Shown piece after piece: positions 43,017 to 51,965 of a stretch of DNA of 64,000 bases. Numbering within the stretch: position 1 is the first letter of the stretch; the number at the start of each line of letters is the position of its first letter. The notes beneath the pieces were generated by a model. That model saw only the letters and a program-made list of their open reading frames with translations, made no database searches and was not told the DNA's origin. The stretch spans positions 62,001-126,000 of the forward strand of contig JACKJK010000006.1 of the NCBI GenBank assembly GCA_020637985.1, written 5' to 3'. Source of the DNA: Rhodobiaceae bacterium. GTDB lineage: Bacteria; Pseudomonadota; Alphaproteobacteria; Rhizobiales; Tepidamorphaceae. A program made the translations under genes and the position numbers.

Positions 43017-43331
43017 ATGGCCGACAGGAAAGCCTACTGGATCGCGCGCGTCGATGTCGCCGATCCGGACGCCTACAAGAACTACGCCGCCACCAATGGC
43101 GTGGCCTTCGCCAAGTATGGCGCGCGCTTCCTGGCGCGCGGCGGCGACTACGAGGCGATGGAAGGCAAGGCGCGGGCGCGCAACGTCATCATCGAGTTCC
43201 CCAGCATGCAGGTGGCGCGCGACTGTTACAATTCGCCGGAATACCAGGCGTCCGCGGCGCACCGCAAAGGCGCCGCCGAGATCGAGCTCGTTCTCGTCGA
43301 GGGCTACGACGGTCCGCAGCCGGGCGAATGA
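43017..43331 (+). CDS. DUF1330 domain-containing protein
   Basis: Small cytoplasmic protein of 104 residues with a ferredoxin-like alpha/beta-barrel fold predicted for DUF1330. It begins MADRKAYWIARVDVADPDAY and has ARGGDYEAMEGKARARNVII and CYNSPEYQASAAHRKGAAE, the usual family blocks. Function is unknown. The ATG has GGGAGG about five bases upstream, so this is a real translation start even though the frame stays open upstream across pyrF. In Rhizobiales it is commonly found between pyrF and dapB. Confidence 0.9.
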   Translation: MADRKAYWIARVDVADPDAYKNYAATNGVAFAKYGARFLARGGDYEAMEGKARARNVIIEFPSMQVARDCYNSPEYQASAAHRKGAAEIELVLVEGYDGPQPGE

Positions 43332-43435
43332 TTGGGCCGGCTGCCGGCAGACTTTCCCCCGATACGCTTTGTCACTGCGCCCGCACGCTGCTATAGGCTC
43401 GCCAACGGCACTTGCAGGCAAGGGAACTCAAGCGA

Positions 43436-44239
43436 ATGCGTTTCGTCGTCGTCGGCGCCGCCGGGCGCATGGGCCAGGCGCTCATCCGGGCGGTTTCGCA
43501 AACCGATAATTGCGAACTGATCGCCGCAATCGAGCGCGAGGGCTCGCCGGTTCTCGGGCAGGACAGTGGCGAACTGGCCGGTGTCGGCGCGAATGGTATC
43601 GCGGTCGGCGACGATCCGGTTTCCTGCTTCGCGCGCTGCGAGGCAGTGCTCGATTTCACATCGCCGGCGGCAACGCGCGCCTTCGCCGAACTCGCCGCCC
43701 AGGCACGCATCGTGCACGTGGTGGGAACGACGGGGCTTTCGGACGCCGACATCGCGCGGCTCGACGCGGCGGCAAGGCATGCGCGCATCATCCGCGCCGG
43801 CAACATGAGCCTCGGTGTCAACCTGCTCACCGCGATCACCCGCAAGGTGGCGGCGGCACTCGATGCCGATTTCGACATCGAGATCGTCGAGATGCACCAT
43901 CGCCACAAGGTCGATGCGCCGTCGGGCACCGCGCTGATGCTGGGCGAGGCCGCCGCGCAGGGACGCGGCATCGCGCTTGCCGATCACGGCGTCTACACCC
44001 GCCACGGACACACCGGAGCACGCAGGCGCGGCGACATCGGCTTTGCGACATTGCGCGGCGGCAGCGTGATCGGCGACCACGAGGTGATCTTCGCCGGCGA
44101 GGGCGAACGCGTCGTCTTGTCGCACCTTGCCAGCGACCGCACCATCTACGCCCGCGGCGCGGTCAAGGCCGCGATCTGGGGCCACGGCCAGAAACCCGGC
44201 CACTACTCGATGGCCGACGTGCTCGGCCTCGCCGACTGA
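43436..44239 (+). CDS. dapB: 4-hydroxy-tetrahydrodipicolinate reductase
   Basis: NAD(P)H-dependent step of lysine and diaminopimelate synthesis. The 267-residue protein has the Rossmann motif [30 protein letters not shown], and the DapB signature [16 protein letters not shown] with the catalytic His and Lys. I use the ATG at 43436; a TTG at 43412 is in frame but less likely. It is followed 28 bp later by gpmA. Confidence 0.97.
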   Translation: MRFVVVGAAGRMGQALIRAVSQTDNCELIAAIEREGSPVLGQDSGELAGVGANGIAVGDDPVSCFARCEAVLDFTSPAATRAFAELAAQARIVHVVGTTGLSDADIARLDAAARHARIIRAGNMSLGVNLLTAITRKVAAALDADFDIEIVEMHHRHKVDAPSGTALMLGEAAAQGRGIALADHGVYTRHGHTGARRRGDIGFATLRGGSVIGDHEVIFAGEGERVVLSHLASDRTIYARGAVKAAIWGHGQKPGHYSMADVLGLAD

Positions 44240-44267
44240 CAGCCTGAACCAAGGACCGGAAAAAGAC

Positions 44268-44888
44268 ATGGAACGTCTCCTCGTGCTCGTGCGCCACGGC
44301 CAAAGCGAATGGAACCTGAAGAACCTGTTCACCGGCTGGAAGGACCCCGGCCTGACCGAGCAGGGCGTGCGCGAGGCGCATGCGGCCGGCAAGGCGCTGA
44401 AGGACCTAGGTCTGGTCTTCGATGTCGCCTACACCAGCGCGCTCAGCCGGGCGCAGACGACGCTGTCGATCATGCTCGGCGAACTCGGGCAGGAGGGGCT
44501 GGAGACGGTGCGCGACCAGGCGCTCAACGAGCGCGACTACGGCGACCTGACCGGCCTCAACAAGGATGACGCCCGGCAGAGGTGGGGCGAGGAACAGGTG
44601 CACGTGTGGCGCCGCTCGTTCGACGTGCCGCCGCCGGGCGGGGAAAGCCTGAAGGACACCGCGGCGCGGGTGCTGCCCTATTTCAACGCCGAGATCCTGC
44701 CGCGCGTGCTGAAGGGCGAGCGGGTGCTGGTCTCCGCGCACGGCAATTCGCTGCGCGCGCTCATCATGCAGCTGGAAGGGCTGTCGGGCGAGGCGATCGT
44801 CAAGCGCGAGCTGGCGACCGGCGCACCGATCGTCTACCGGCTCGACGAGACCGGCGCCATTCTCAGCAAGCAGGACCTGGCGGCCTGA
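44268..44888 (+). CDS. gpmA: 2,3-bisphosphoglycerate-dependent phosphoglycerate mutase
   Basis: Glycolytic mutase of 206 residues. The catalytic phospho-histidine lies in [20 protein letters not shown], the second His in [19 protein letters not shown], and [19 protein letters not shown] is typical. It is shorter than enteric GpmA (about 250), as is usual in Rhizobiales. It closes the pyrF-DUF1330-dapB-gpmA run and converges on the ada-like gene. Confidence 0.96.
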   Translation: MERLLVLVRHGQSEWNLKNLFTGWKDPGLTEQGVREAHAAGKALKDLGLVFDVAYTSALSRAQTTLSIMLGELGQEGLETVRDQALNERDYGDLTGLNKDDARQRWGEEQVHVWRRSFDVPPPGGESLKDTAARVLPYFNAEILPRVLKGERVLVSAHGNSLRALIMQLEGLSGEAIVKRELATGAPIVYRLDETGAILSKQDLAA

Positions 44889-44896
44889 GCGAAATC

Positions 44897-44924
44897 AGGC
44901 AGGCCGCTTCAGGCGAGCCTGCTT
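44897..44924. other. Inverted repeat at the gpmA/ada convergence
   Basis: AGGCAGGC (44897-44904) pairs with GCCTGCTT (44917-44924), leaving a 12-base loop, across the 20-bp gap between the convergent genes and into the ada 3' end. A bidirectional terminator is possible, but no long T-tract follows on either strand. Confidence 0.35.
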
Positions 44925-45829
44925 TCCCAGCCGAGGATCGCGCGCTTGCGCGTCAGTCCCCAGTGATAGCCCGTGAGTGCGCCCGACTTGCCGAGCACGC
45001 GGTGACAGGGCACCACGAAGGAGACCGGGTTGCGGCCCACCGCCGCGCCGACGGCGCGCGCGGCATTCGGCTTGCCCAGATGACGGGCGATGTCGCCGTA
45101 GGTCGTTGCCCGCCCGAAAGGGATCTTCAGCAGCGTCTCCCAGACGCGGACCTCGAAATCGGTGCCAATCATCACGACGCGCAGCGGCGTGTCCGGGGAC
45201 CATGCGTGCGAATCGAAGATGCGCGCTGCGAGCGGTGTGGTGCGCGAGGCATCCTCGACGAAGATCGCCGCGGGCCAGCGCTGCGTCATGTCGGCGAGCG
45301 TTTCGGCCCGTGCGTCCTCGCTGTCGCAGAACGCAAGCCCGCATAGCCCGCGCGGCGTCGCCATCACCAGCGCCAGCCCGAAGGGACCGGGGTGGAATGC
45401 GTAGGCGATCTCGACGCCGGCGCCGCGGTTGCGGAACTCGCCCGGGGTCATCGCCTCGTGGGTAACGAACAGATCGTGCAGCCTGCCCGGCCCCGACAGG
45501 CCGACGTCGTAGGCCGTGTCGAGCACCGTTTCGTGGCCGGCGAGCAGTTCGCGCGCGTGGTCGAGCGTGATGGCCTGGACGAACTGCTTCGGCGTCAGCC
45601 CGGCCCAGCGATTAAACAGCTTCTGAGCCTGCGTCGGGCTCAGCTCCATCTGCTCGGCGAGCTGGTCGAGGTCGGGATGGGAGCGCCAGTTCTCGGTCAA
45701 AAAGCGGATGGCGCGGCGCACGCGTGCATAGTCGTCCAGGGACGCGGATTGATCCGCAACGCCATGAAGGGAACGGCTCGTCATCGGCGGGTTTCCGGTT
45801 GTTGTCGTGATAGATGAAAGGACTTGCAT
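44909..45829 (-). CDS. ada: AraC-type regulator fused to methylated-DNA-protein cysteine methyltransferase (Ada-like)
   Basis: Bifunctional alkylation-repair protein of 306 residues. The N-terminal half is an AraC-type helix-turn-helix (about 35-125, AEQMELSPTQAQKLFNRWAG); the C-terminal half is O6-alkylguanine-DNA alkyltransferase with the suicide cysteine in FVVPCHRVLGKSGALTGYHW. The N-terminal zinc-cysteine AdaA domain that senses methylphosphotriesters is absent, so it is a truncated Ada or Ogt-regulator fusion. The ATG at 45829 has GGAG six bases upstream. Confidence 0.9.
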   Translation of the reverse strand: MQVLSSITTTTGNPPMTSRSLHGVADQSASLDDYARVRRAIRFLTENWRSHPDLDQLAEQMELSPTQAQKLFNRWAGLTPKQFVQAITLDHARELLAGHETVLDTAYDVGLSGPGRLHDLFVTHEAMTPGEFRNRGAGVEIAYAFHPGPFGLALVMATPRGLCGLAFCDSEDARAETLADMTQRWPAAIFVEDASRTTPLAARIFDSHAWSPDTPLRVVMIGTDFEVRVWETLLKIPFGRATTYGDIARHLGKPNAARAVGAAVGRNPVSFVVPCHRVLGKSGALTGYHWGLTRKRAILGWESRLA

Positions 45830-45922
45830 CGGGGTCTCCACAGCAGGATGCCATGACCCGTTGCTAGCCGGCGAGCGGGCGCCCTGCCACCCGATTCCTG
45901 CGCGGCGCGCCTGTCTGGCCGT

Positions 45923-46432
45923 TCACCTGGAGGGGAGCGTGTTGCGTGCGTCATGCAAGGCTTTGGAGAAAGCGCCTGCGAACTGCTCGCGCTCGGGCGG
46001 CGACAGCCAGTCGCCAACGCGTTCGCGGATGCCGCGCGAGACCACCGTCAGCGACAGCATGCCGAATTCGTCGTCGCGCTCGACTTCGAGCCGGGCCCAG
46101 TAGGGATTGAACTCGGCGCGGCGGCGGCGACCGCGCACGTCCATGCGCTCGATGCGCAGGGTGTCGTGGGACAGCCAGACAGTCTCGCGGACGCGCGCCG
46201 AGCGATAGTTGGCGCGGAAGGCGAACCACACCAGCGCGACATCGAGGCCGAAGAAGCCGAACACCGGCCAGGCGCCGATCGACAGGAAGACCATGCCTGA
46301 AACGAAGCTGACGGCTGCAACCGTTGCCATGACGGCGAAGAAGCCGCGCGCGCTGAGCGAACGGTGCGGCGTGATCACCGCCTTGAAGATCGGCCGCGCC
46401 GGCGCGTCAGGATTCGGGTTGGTATCATCCAT
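45923..46432 (-). CDS. DUF2244 domain-containing membrane protein
   Basis: A 169-residue protein with two hydrophobic helices (about 28-72, FFAVMATVAAVSFVSGMVF and GAWPVFGFFGLDVALVWFAF), then a soluble domain with ETVWLSHDTLRIERMDVRG and FNPYWARLEVERD. This is the DUF2244 family, whose function is unknown; it is widespread in alphaproteobacteria. The start at 46432 leaves only 22 bp to the divergent nth start. The other open frame upstream lies inside nth and is rejected. Confidence 0.88.
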   Translation of the reverse strand: MDDTNPNPDAPARPIFKAVITPHRSLSARGFFAVMATVAAVSFVSGMVFLSIGAWPVFGFFGLDVALVWFAFRANYRSARVRETVWLSHDTLRIERMDVRGRRRRAEFNPYWARLEVERDDEFGMLSLTVVSRGIRERVGDWLSPPEREQFAGAFSKALHDARNTLPSR

Positions 46433-46454
46433 GGACGTTGAGTATAGAGGCGCA

Positions 46455-47171
46455 ATGAAACCGAACCAGCCCCCGGCCGCGAAATCCGGCAAGGCGGCGG
46501 CGCGCGGCAAGGCATTGCGGCGTCCGCGCGCAACGCGCCTGAAGCGCGAGCAGATCGGGACCCTGTTCGCGCGCCTGAAGGCCAACAACCCCGCGCCGAC
46601 GACGGAACTCGAGTACACCGACCCCTACACGCTGGTGATCGCGGTGGCGCTGTCGGCGCAGGCGACCGACGTCGGCGTCAACAAGGCGACACGCATCCTG
46701 TTCGCCGATGCCGACACGCCGGCGAAGATGGTGGCGCTCGGCGAAGCGGGCATTCGCGAGCGGATCAAGAGCCTCGGCCTGTTCCGCAACAAGGCGAAGA
46801 ACGTGCTGGCGCTGTCTCAGATGATCCTCGAGGAATTCGGCGGCGAGGCGCCGCGCACGCGCGAAGGACTGGAGCGATTGCCCGGCGTCGGGCGCAAGAC
46901 GGCCAACGTCGTACTCAACACGGCCTTCGGCGAACCGACCATTGCGGTCGACACGCACATTTTCCGCGTCGCCAACCGCACCGGGCTTGCGCCGGGCAAG
47001 GATGTCCGCGAGGTGGAGGACAACCTGCTGCGCGTCGTGCCCGAGGCCTATCTGCGCGACGCCCACCACTGGCTGATCCTGCACGGGCGCTATGTCTGCA
47101 AGGCGCGCAAGCCGGAGTGCGGAACATGCGCAATCCGCGATGTCTGCCTTTTCCCGGACAAGACGGACTGA
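46455..47171 (+). CDS. nth: Endonuclease III
   Basis: DNA glycosylase/AP lyase for oxidised pyrimidines. The 238 residues contain LEYTDPYTLVIAVALSAQAT, the helix-hairpin-helix LERLPGVGRKTANVVLN with catalytic Lys, the catalytic Asp in TIAVDTHIFRVANR, and the 4Fe-4S cysteines in CKARKPECGTCAIRDVC (C-x6-C-x2-C-x5-C). A Lys/Arg/Ala-rich N-terminal tail of about 30 residues precedes the core. The ATG at 46455 has AGAGG upstream; an ATG at 46431 overlapping the divergent gene is possible. Confidence 0.97.
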   Translation: MKPNQPPAAKSGKAAARGKALRRPRATRLKREQIGTLFARLKANNPAPTTELEYTDPYTLVIAVALSAQATDVGVNKATRILFADADTPAKMVALGEAGIRERIKSLGLFRNKAKNVLALSQMILEEFGGEAPRTREGLERLPGVGRKTANVVLNTAFGEPTIAVDTHIFRVANRTGLAPGKDVREVEDNLLRVVPEAYLRDAHHWLILHGRYVCKARKPECGTCAIRDVCLFPDKTD

Positions 47172-47176
47172 CGGGT

Positions 47177-47851
47177 TCAGGCGCCGACGGGGCGTGAACC
47201 CGACAGCCGCTTGTGGGTGTGCACCATGAAGGCGGTGGCAAACAGCGGCGTCATCAGGTTGAGCACAGGCACCGCCACGAACAGTGCAATGACGAGGCCG
47301 GCGAGGAAGATGGTGCCGGCGTGGCGCTTGCGGAAATCGTTGACATCGTCGCGGCGGCGGAAGCGGCTGGCGGCGAGATCGAGATATTCGCGGCCCAGCA
47401 GGTAGCCGTTGGCGACGAAGAAGGCCGTCGCGTTGATTCCCGGCAGCCAGATCACCAGCAGGACGAGCAGGTTGACGAGGATCACGACGAACATGAAACG
47501 CAGGCCCTGGACGATCGCCTCGCCCGCCGGCATCGGCTTGCCAGGCGGATCGGCGGGATAGTCCTCGCGCTCGACGATCGCCGCGATATCGTCGAGGAAG
47601 AGGCTTGCCACCAGCGCCGTCACCGGCGGGAAGAGGAAGGCGAAGGCAACGAGATAGACCAGGATGGCGACAACGCCTGCGGCGGTGACGATCCAGGCGC
47701 TGAAATCGGCGGCGAAATACTCCATCAGCTTGAAGCCGCCCGCGAAGACCGCAACGAACAGCAGCAGCGTCAGGCCCACCGTCTTCCAGAACACGCCACG
47801 GAAAGGCCGGGTGAACATCTGGTTGAACGCGGTGATGGCGTCTTCGAGCAT
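47177..47851 (-). CDS. EI24/CysZ-family membrane protein
   Basis: A 224-residue integral membrane protein with four or so long hydrophobic segments, including VGLTLLLFVAVFAGGFKL, IVTAAGVVAILVYLVAFAFL and FVVILVNLLVLLVIWLPG. The pattern FTRPFRGVFWKTVGLT at the start and RREYLDLAASRF-like motif GREYLDLAASRFRRRDDV fit the EI24 (CysZ-like) family; sulfate uptake is known for enteric CysZ but is only inferred here. The ATG at 47851 has GGAG five bases upstream. It ends five bases from the convergent nth stop. Confidence 0.88.
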   Translation of the reverse strand: MLEDAITAFNQMFTRPFRGVFWKTVGLTLLLFVAVFAGGFKLMEYFAADFSAWIVTAAGVVAILVYLVAFAFLFPPVTALVASLFLDDIAAIVEREDYPADPPGKPMPAGEAIVQGLRFMFVVILVNLLVLLVIWLPGINATAFFVANGYLLGREYLDLAASRFRRRDDVNDFRKRHAGTIFLAGLVIALFVAVPVLNLMTPLFATAFMVHTHKRLSGSRPVGA

Positions 47852-48008
47852 GGTGTCTCCGTTACCGGCGAATGCGGCCATGTTGCACCCGGCGCAGATG
47901 GGGCCGGGCTTGATCGAACGCAAGCCAGGTGCTTGAAGTGCTTTTATCCGACACGGGCATCTGCGCCCCTTGTTCCATGCCTTGCATTCAAGTGAAAGGG
48001 CTTGCCCG

Positions 48009-49010
48009 ATGAGCGATACCCGGCATGACGTGATCGGCCTCGGCAACGCGATCGTCGACGTGATCGCACGCACTGACGAGGCGTTTCTCGCCAGCCACGA
48101 CCTTGCCAAGGGGTCGATGCATCTGATCGATGCCGAGCAGGCCGAAACGCTCTACGGCCAGATGGGGCCGGGTCTTGAATCCTCGGGCGGATCTGCCGCC
48201 AACACGATCGCGGGAATCGCGTCGCTGGGCGGGAAAGCCGCCTTCGTCGGCAAGGTCGCCGACGACGCGCTCGGCAGGGTCTTCGCGCACGACATCCGCG
48301 CGCTCGGCGTCAGCTACGACACGCCGCCGCTCGACAGCGGATCGGCGACCGCGCGCTGCCTGGTGCTGGTGACGGCGGATGGCGAGCGCACGATGAACAC
48401 CTTTCTCGGCGCTGCCCAGGAACTGGGTCCCGACGACGTCGACGACGCGGTGATCGCGGCGTCGCGGATGATCTACCTGGAAGGCTACCTGTGGGATCCC
48501 GCCGACGCCAAGAAGGCCTTCGTGAAGGCCGCCAAAACCGCGCGCGCGGCCGGGCGCGAGGTGGTGCTGACGTTGTCGGACGCCTTCTGCGTGGAACGCT
48601 ACCGCGACGAGTTCCTCAACCTCATCCGCTCGCGCACGGTCGATCTCGTCTTCGCCAACGAGCACGAGGTGCGCGCGCTCTACCAGACCGGTGACCTGGC
48701 AACGGCCCTCGATGCACTCGGCGGCGAAGCCAAGGCCGCGGTCATCACGCGCGGCGGCGAAGGCGTCACGATCTTCAATACCGGCGCGCGGGTCGATGTC
48801 GCGGCCGAGCCCGTCGAACGGGTCGTCGACCTCACCGGCGCGGGCGATCTCTATGCTGCCGGGTTCCTGTTTGCCCGCGCGCGCGGAATGGACGCGCAAG
48901 CCTGCGGACGGCTGGGCGCGCTTTGTGCAGCCGAAGTGATCTCGCACATCGGCGCACGTCCGCAGGTCTCGCTGCGTGATCTGGCGCGCGAGCGCGGTTT
49001 CAACATCTAG
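48009..49010 (+). CDS. PfkB-family carbohydrate kinase, probable adenosine kinase
   Basis: A 333-residue ribokinase-fold kinase. It begins MSDTRHDVIGLGNAIVDVIA and has the N-terminal signature ESSGGSAANTIAGIASLGGK and the C-terminal catalytic motif VVDLTGAGDLYAAGFLFARA (anion hole GAGD with catalytic Asp). This form is annotated as adenosine kinase in Rhizobiales, but substrate choice within the PfkB family cannot be proved by reading. It stands alone in orientation between the EI24 gene and coaA. Confidence 0.88.
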   Translation: MSDTRHDVIGLGNAIVDVIARTDEAFLASHDLAKGSMHLIDAEQAETLYGQMGPGLESSGGSAANTIAGIASLGGKAAFVGKVADDALGRVFAHDIRALGVSYDTPPLDSGSATARCLVLVTADGERTMNTFLGAAQELGPDDVDDAVIAASRMIYLEGYLWDPADAKKAFVKAAKTARAAGREVVLTLSDAFCVERYRDEFLNLIRSRTVDLVFANEHEVRALYQTGDLATALDALGGEAKAAVITRGGEGVTIFNTGARVDVAAEPVERVVDLTGAGDLYAAGFLFARARGMDAQACGRLGALCAAEVISHIGARPQVSLRDLARERGFNI

Positions 49011-49016
49011 GGTCCT

Positions 49017-49030
49017 GGACCCGAGGGTCC
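49017..49030. other. Short hairpin between the convergent kinase gene and coaA
   Basis: GGACC-CGAG-GGTCC is a perfect 5-bp stem with a 4-base loop in the 25-bp gap between the two convergent stop codons. It may serve as a compact two-way terminator; no T-tract is present. Confidence 0.3.
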
Positions 49031-49035
49031 GATAT

Positions 49036-49989
49036 CTAGAGCTTGCGCAGGTTGACCGTCTCGATGCGGTGATCGTTGCCCTTCCTGAGGATCAGGTCGG
49101 CGCGGTGGCGCGTCGGGCGCACGTTTTCGACAAGATTGGGAAAATTGATGCTCTTCCAGATGCCGAGCGCCGTCTCGCGGGCGGCGTCATCATCGAGTTG
49201 CGCATAACGGTGGAAGTAGGAACCGGGATCGCGGAACGCGGTGGTGCGCAGGCGCAGGAAGCGGCTGACGTACCACTGTTCGACGACGTCGACATCGGCG
49301 TCGAGATAGATCGAGAAGTCGAAGAAATCCGAGACGAACGGGATCGCCTCGCCGTCGCGCGGCATGGTGCCGGTCTGCAGCACGTTAAGCCCTTCCAGGA
49401 TCAGGATGTCGGGCCGGTCGACGACGACGTGCTGGCCCTCGACGATGTCGTAGCTGAAGTGCGAGTAGACCGGGGCAGGCACGGACCGGTCGCCCGCCTT
49501 GATGCGCGTCAGGAATTCCAGCAGGGCGGGAAGATCGTAGCTTTCGGGAAAGCCCTTGCGCTGCATCAGACCTTCGGCTTCCAGCGCCGCATTGGGAAAC
49601 AGGAAGCCGTCGGTGGTGACGAGATCAACCTTCGGCGTGTTGGGCCAGCGCGCCAGCAGCGCCTTGAGCACGCGCGCCGTGGTCGACTTGCCGGCGGCGA
49701 CCGAGCCGCCGATGCCGATGATGTAGGGAACCTTGAACTTGCCGGCGCGCAGGAATTCCTGGGTGGCGCGGAACAGCGACTGGGTCGCTTCCACGTAGAG
49801 GCTCAGCAGCCGCGACATCGGCAGGTAGATGTCCTCGACCTCGTCCATCGACAGCTGCTCGTTGAGGCCGCGCATGTGATCGACTTCCTCCGACGTCAGG
49901 GTCATCGGCGTGTCGGCGCGCAGTTCCGCCCACTGTTCGCGGGTGAACGTCTGGTAGGGCGACAACTCGGTGGCGGCGATCTGGTCCAT
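49036..49989 (-). CDS. coaA: Type I pantothenate kinase
   Basis: First step of coenzyme A synthesis. The 317 residues show the P-loop [20 protein letters not shown] (about 90-109), [29 protein letters not shown] and [19 protein letters not shown], all typical of bacterial CoaA. It follows hisE by five bases in the canonical Rhizobiales order hisB-DUF2628-hisH-hisA-hisF-hisE-coaA. A second coenzyme A gene, coaE, lies at 62307-62927. Confidence 0.97.
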   Translation of the reverse strand: MDQIAATELSPYQTFTREQWAELRADTPMTLTSEEVDHMRGLNEQLSMDEVEDIYLPMSRLLSLYVEATQSLFRATQEFLRAGKFKVPYIIGIGGSVAAGKSTTARVLKALLARWPNTPKVDLVTTDGFLFPNAALEAEGLMQRKGFPESYDLPALLEFLTRIKAGDRSVPAPVYSHFSYDIVEGQHVVVDRPDILILEGLNVLQTGTMPRDGEAIPFVSDFFDFSIYLDADVDVVEQWYVSRFLRLRTTAFRDPGSYFHRYAQLDDDAARETALGIWKSINFPNLVENVRPTRHRADLILRKGNDHRIETVNLRKL

Positions 49990-49994
49990 GGTGT

Positions 49995-50321
49995 TCAGCT
50001 TCTCTTGCGCGATGCCTTTTCCGCATGCCCGCTTTGGGCCGTGCGGCGCGCGAGCTCGGCATAGACATCCTCAAGCGGCACGCCTGCCGCCTGCAGCATG
50101 ACCGCGAGATGATACAACACATCCGCGGTTTCCGCCGTCAGCGCCTGCTTGTCGCCGCTCACCGCCGCGATCACGGCTTCGACCGCCTCCTCGCCGAACT
50201 TCTTCGCCGCGCGTTCGGCCCCGCCGGCGAGCAGGCTCGCCGTGTAGGACTTTTCCGCCGGCTCGCCGGCACGCGCCGCGATGATGTCCGCCAGCGCGTC
50301 GAGGTCGATGCGATCGCTCAT
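49995..50321 (-). CDS. hisE: Phosphoribosyl-ATP diphosphatase
   Basis: Second step of histidine synthesis. The 108-residue MazG-like protein shows [40 protein letters not shown] and [20 protein letters not shown], with the metal-binding acidic residues of the family. It starts on the hisF stop (ATGA overlap). Here hisE is a separate gene and not fused to hisI, as usual in alphaproteobacteria. Confidence 0.96.
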   Translation of the reverse strand: MSDRIDLDALADIIAARAGEPAEKSYTASLLAGGAERAAKKFGEEAVEAVIAAVSGDKQALTAETADVLYHLAVMLQAAGVPLEDVYAELARRTAQSGHAEKASRKRS

Positions 50322-51109
50322 GCCGCGTCTCCGATTCCGTCGAGCCGCATCGGCAGGCCGGCGGCCGCCATGTGCAGCTTGGCCTGCGGAATGGTGTAGG
50401 TGCCGAAATGGAAGATCGAGGCGGCCAGCACCGCACTGGCGTGCCCGTCGCGCACGCCCTCGACCAGGTGATCGAGCGTGCCCACACCGCCCGAGGCGAT
50501 CACCGGTACACTGACCGCATCGGCGATCGCGCGGGTCAGCATGATGTCGAAGCCGGCCTTCGTTCCGTCGCGATCCATCGAGGTGAGCAGCAGCTCCCCG
50601 GCACCCAGCGACACGACCTCGCGGGCATAGTCCACCGCGTCGATGCCGGTCAGCTTGCGGCCGCCGTGGGTGAAGATTTCCCAGCGCGGCGGTTCGCCCT
50701 CGCCCGAAACCCGCTTGGCGTCGATGGCGACGACGATGCACTGCTCGCCGAACTTCTCCGCCGCGCGGGCGACGAACCGGCGGTCGTTCACCGCGGCTGT
50801 GTTGATGGACACCTTGTCGGCACCCGCCGTCAGCAGCGTGCGGATGTCGTCGACCGAGCGCACGCCGCCACCGACGGTGAGCGGCATGAAGCATGCCTCG
50901 GCGGTGCGGGTGACGACATCGAGCAGGATGCCGCGATCCTCGTGGCTGGCGGTGATGTCGAGGAAGCAGAGCTCATCGGCGCCGGCGGCGTCATAGGCGA
51001 TGGCCGCCTCGACGGGATCGCCGGCGTCGATGAGGTCGACGAACTGCACGCCCTTGACGACGCGCCCGTCCTTGACGTCGAGGCAGGGTATGACGCGGGT
51101 CTTCAGCAT
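50318..51109 (-). CDS. hisF: Imidazole glycerol phosphate synthase, cyclase subunit
   Basis: Cyclase half of the HisHF complex, making IGP and AICAR. The 263-residue TIM barrel begins [20 protein letters not shown] with the first catalytic Asp, and has [37 protein letters not shown] with the second, and [17 protein letters not shown]. The ATG at 51109 overlaps the stop of a 35-residue mini-ORF (TGATG) that duplicates the same N-terminus. A 9-bp inverted repeat ends two bases before this ATG. The hisE ATG overlaps the hisF stop. Confidence 0.97.
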   Translation of the reverse strand: MLKTRVIPCLDVKDGRVVKGVQFVDLIDAGDPVEAAIAYDAAGADELCFLDITASHEDRGILLDVVTRTAEACFMPLTVGGGVRSVDDIRTLLTAGADKVSINTAAVNDRRFVARAAEKFGEQCIVVAIDAKRVSGEGEPPRWEIFTHGGRKLTGIDAVDYAREVVSLGAGELLLTSMDRDGTKAGFDIMLTRAIADAVSVPVIASGGVGTLDHLVEGVRDGHASAVLAASIFHFGTYTIPQAKLHMAAAGLPMRLDGIGDAA

Positions 51110-51216
51110 CAGGACGGCCGCCTTTTCATGCTTCTTTGCGTCCTCGCCGCCATGCGGATGCGGGCGCAACGGCCGTCCTTGCCATCGAGGCAGGGGATGA
51201 CGCGAGTTTTCAGCAT
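51109..51216 (-). pseudogene. Mini-ORF: duplicated hisF N-terminus
   Basis: A 35-codon frame starting at 51216 reads [16 protein letters not shown] for 16 residues, matching the real HisF start except Gly for Val at position 12, then continues in unrelated sequence and stops at the TGA at 51109-51111. Over the 48 duplicated bases I count seven differences, six of them silent. Its ATG overlaps the hisA stop (ATGCTGA) and its stop overlaps the hisF ATG (TGATG). This looks like the original hisF start site left behind by a partial tandem duplication; it may now act as a leader peptide. Confidence 0.8.
51112..51178 (-). promoter_or_regulatory. Inverted repeat ending at the hisF start codon
   Basis: On the mRNA, GGACGGCCG (51178-51170) can pair with CGGCCGTCC (51120-51112), a perfect 9-bp GC-rich stem with a 49-base loop. 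The 3' arm ends two bases before the hisF ATG. Such a stem could block independent initiation at hisF unless a ribosome translating the mini-ORF opens it. This is inference from sequence only. Confidence 0.5.
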
Positions 51217-51965
51217 GGCGATACCAATCCCCCCGGACCTGCGAGTCTTGCCAGCGCGGCGAGCGGATCGATGCGTCCGTCGTAGATGGCACGGCCGCTG
51301 ATCGCGCCTTCCAGCCGCGCGGCGTCAGGGGCCATCAGCCGTTCGACGTCGTCCATCGAGGCGAGGCCGCCGGATGCGATGACGGGAATCGAGATCGCCT
51401 GCGCCAGCGCGATGGTCGCTTGCCAGTTGATTCCGGTCAGCACGCCGTCGCGGTCGATGTCGGTGTAGACGATGGCGGCGACGCCGGCGTCCTCGAAGCG
51501 GCGGGCGAGATCGACCGCGTCGAGCGTGCTGGTCTCGGCCCAGCCCTCCACCGCGACCTTGCCGCCGCGCGCGTCGATGCCGACGACGATGCGGCCGGGG
51601 TGCGCCTTGGCGGCAGCACGGACAAGGTCGGGGTCGCGCACCGCGATGGTGCCGAGGATGACGCGGGCGATGCCGGCGTCGAGCCAGCGGGCGACATCGT
51701 CGAGCGTGCGGATGCCGCCGCCGAGCTGCACCTTCATGCGCCCGCCAACCGCCGCCAGGATGGCGTCGACGGCCGACGCGTTGACCGCCTTGCCGGCGAA
51801 GGCGCCGTTGAGGTCGACCACGTGCAGCCAGGGAAAGCCGGCGTCGGCGAAGCTCAGCGCCTGGTCCGCCGGGTCAGCGTTGTAGACGGTCGCCTGGTCC
51901 ATCTCGCCCTTGACGAGGCGGACGCACTGGCCGTCCTTCAGGTCGATTGCCGGAAACAGGATCAT
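51210..51965 (-). CDS. hisA: Phosphoribosylformimino-5-aminoimidazole carboxamide ribotide isomerase
   Basis: Amadori isomerase of histidine synthesis, 251 residues, TIM barrel like HisF. It begins [20 protein letters not shown] with the catalytic Asp, and has [37 protein letters not shown] with the second Asp, and [17 protein letters not shown]. The ATG at 51965 overlaps the hisH stop by 4 bp. Its stop codon overlaps the start of the hisF-like mini-ORF. Confidence 0.97.
   Translation of the reverse strand: MILFPAIDLKDGQCVRLVKGEMDQATVYNADPADQALSFADAGFPWLHVVDLNGAFAGKAVNASAVDAILAAVGGRMKVQLGGGIRTLDDVARWLDAGIARVILGTIAVRDPDLVRAAAKAHPGRIVVGIDARGGKVAVEGWAETSTLDAVDLARRFEDAGVAAIVYTDIDRDGVLTGINWQATIALAQAISIPVIASGGLASMDDVERLMAPDAARLEGAISGRAIYDGRIDPLAALARLAGPGGLVSPC

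Noticed and set aside
50318..51292. A longer HisF starting at 51292
   Set aside because: The extra 61 residues are an out-of-frame reading of hisA and the mini-ORF; the conserved HisF start is [12 protein letters not shown] at 51109.
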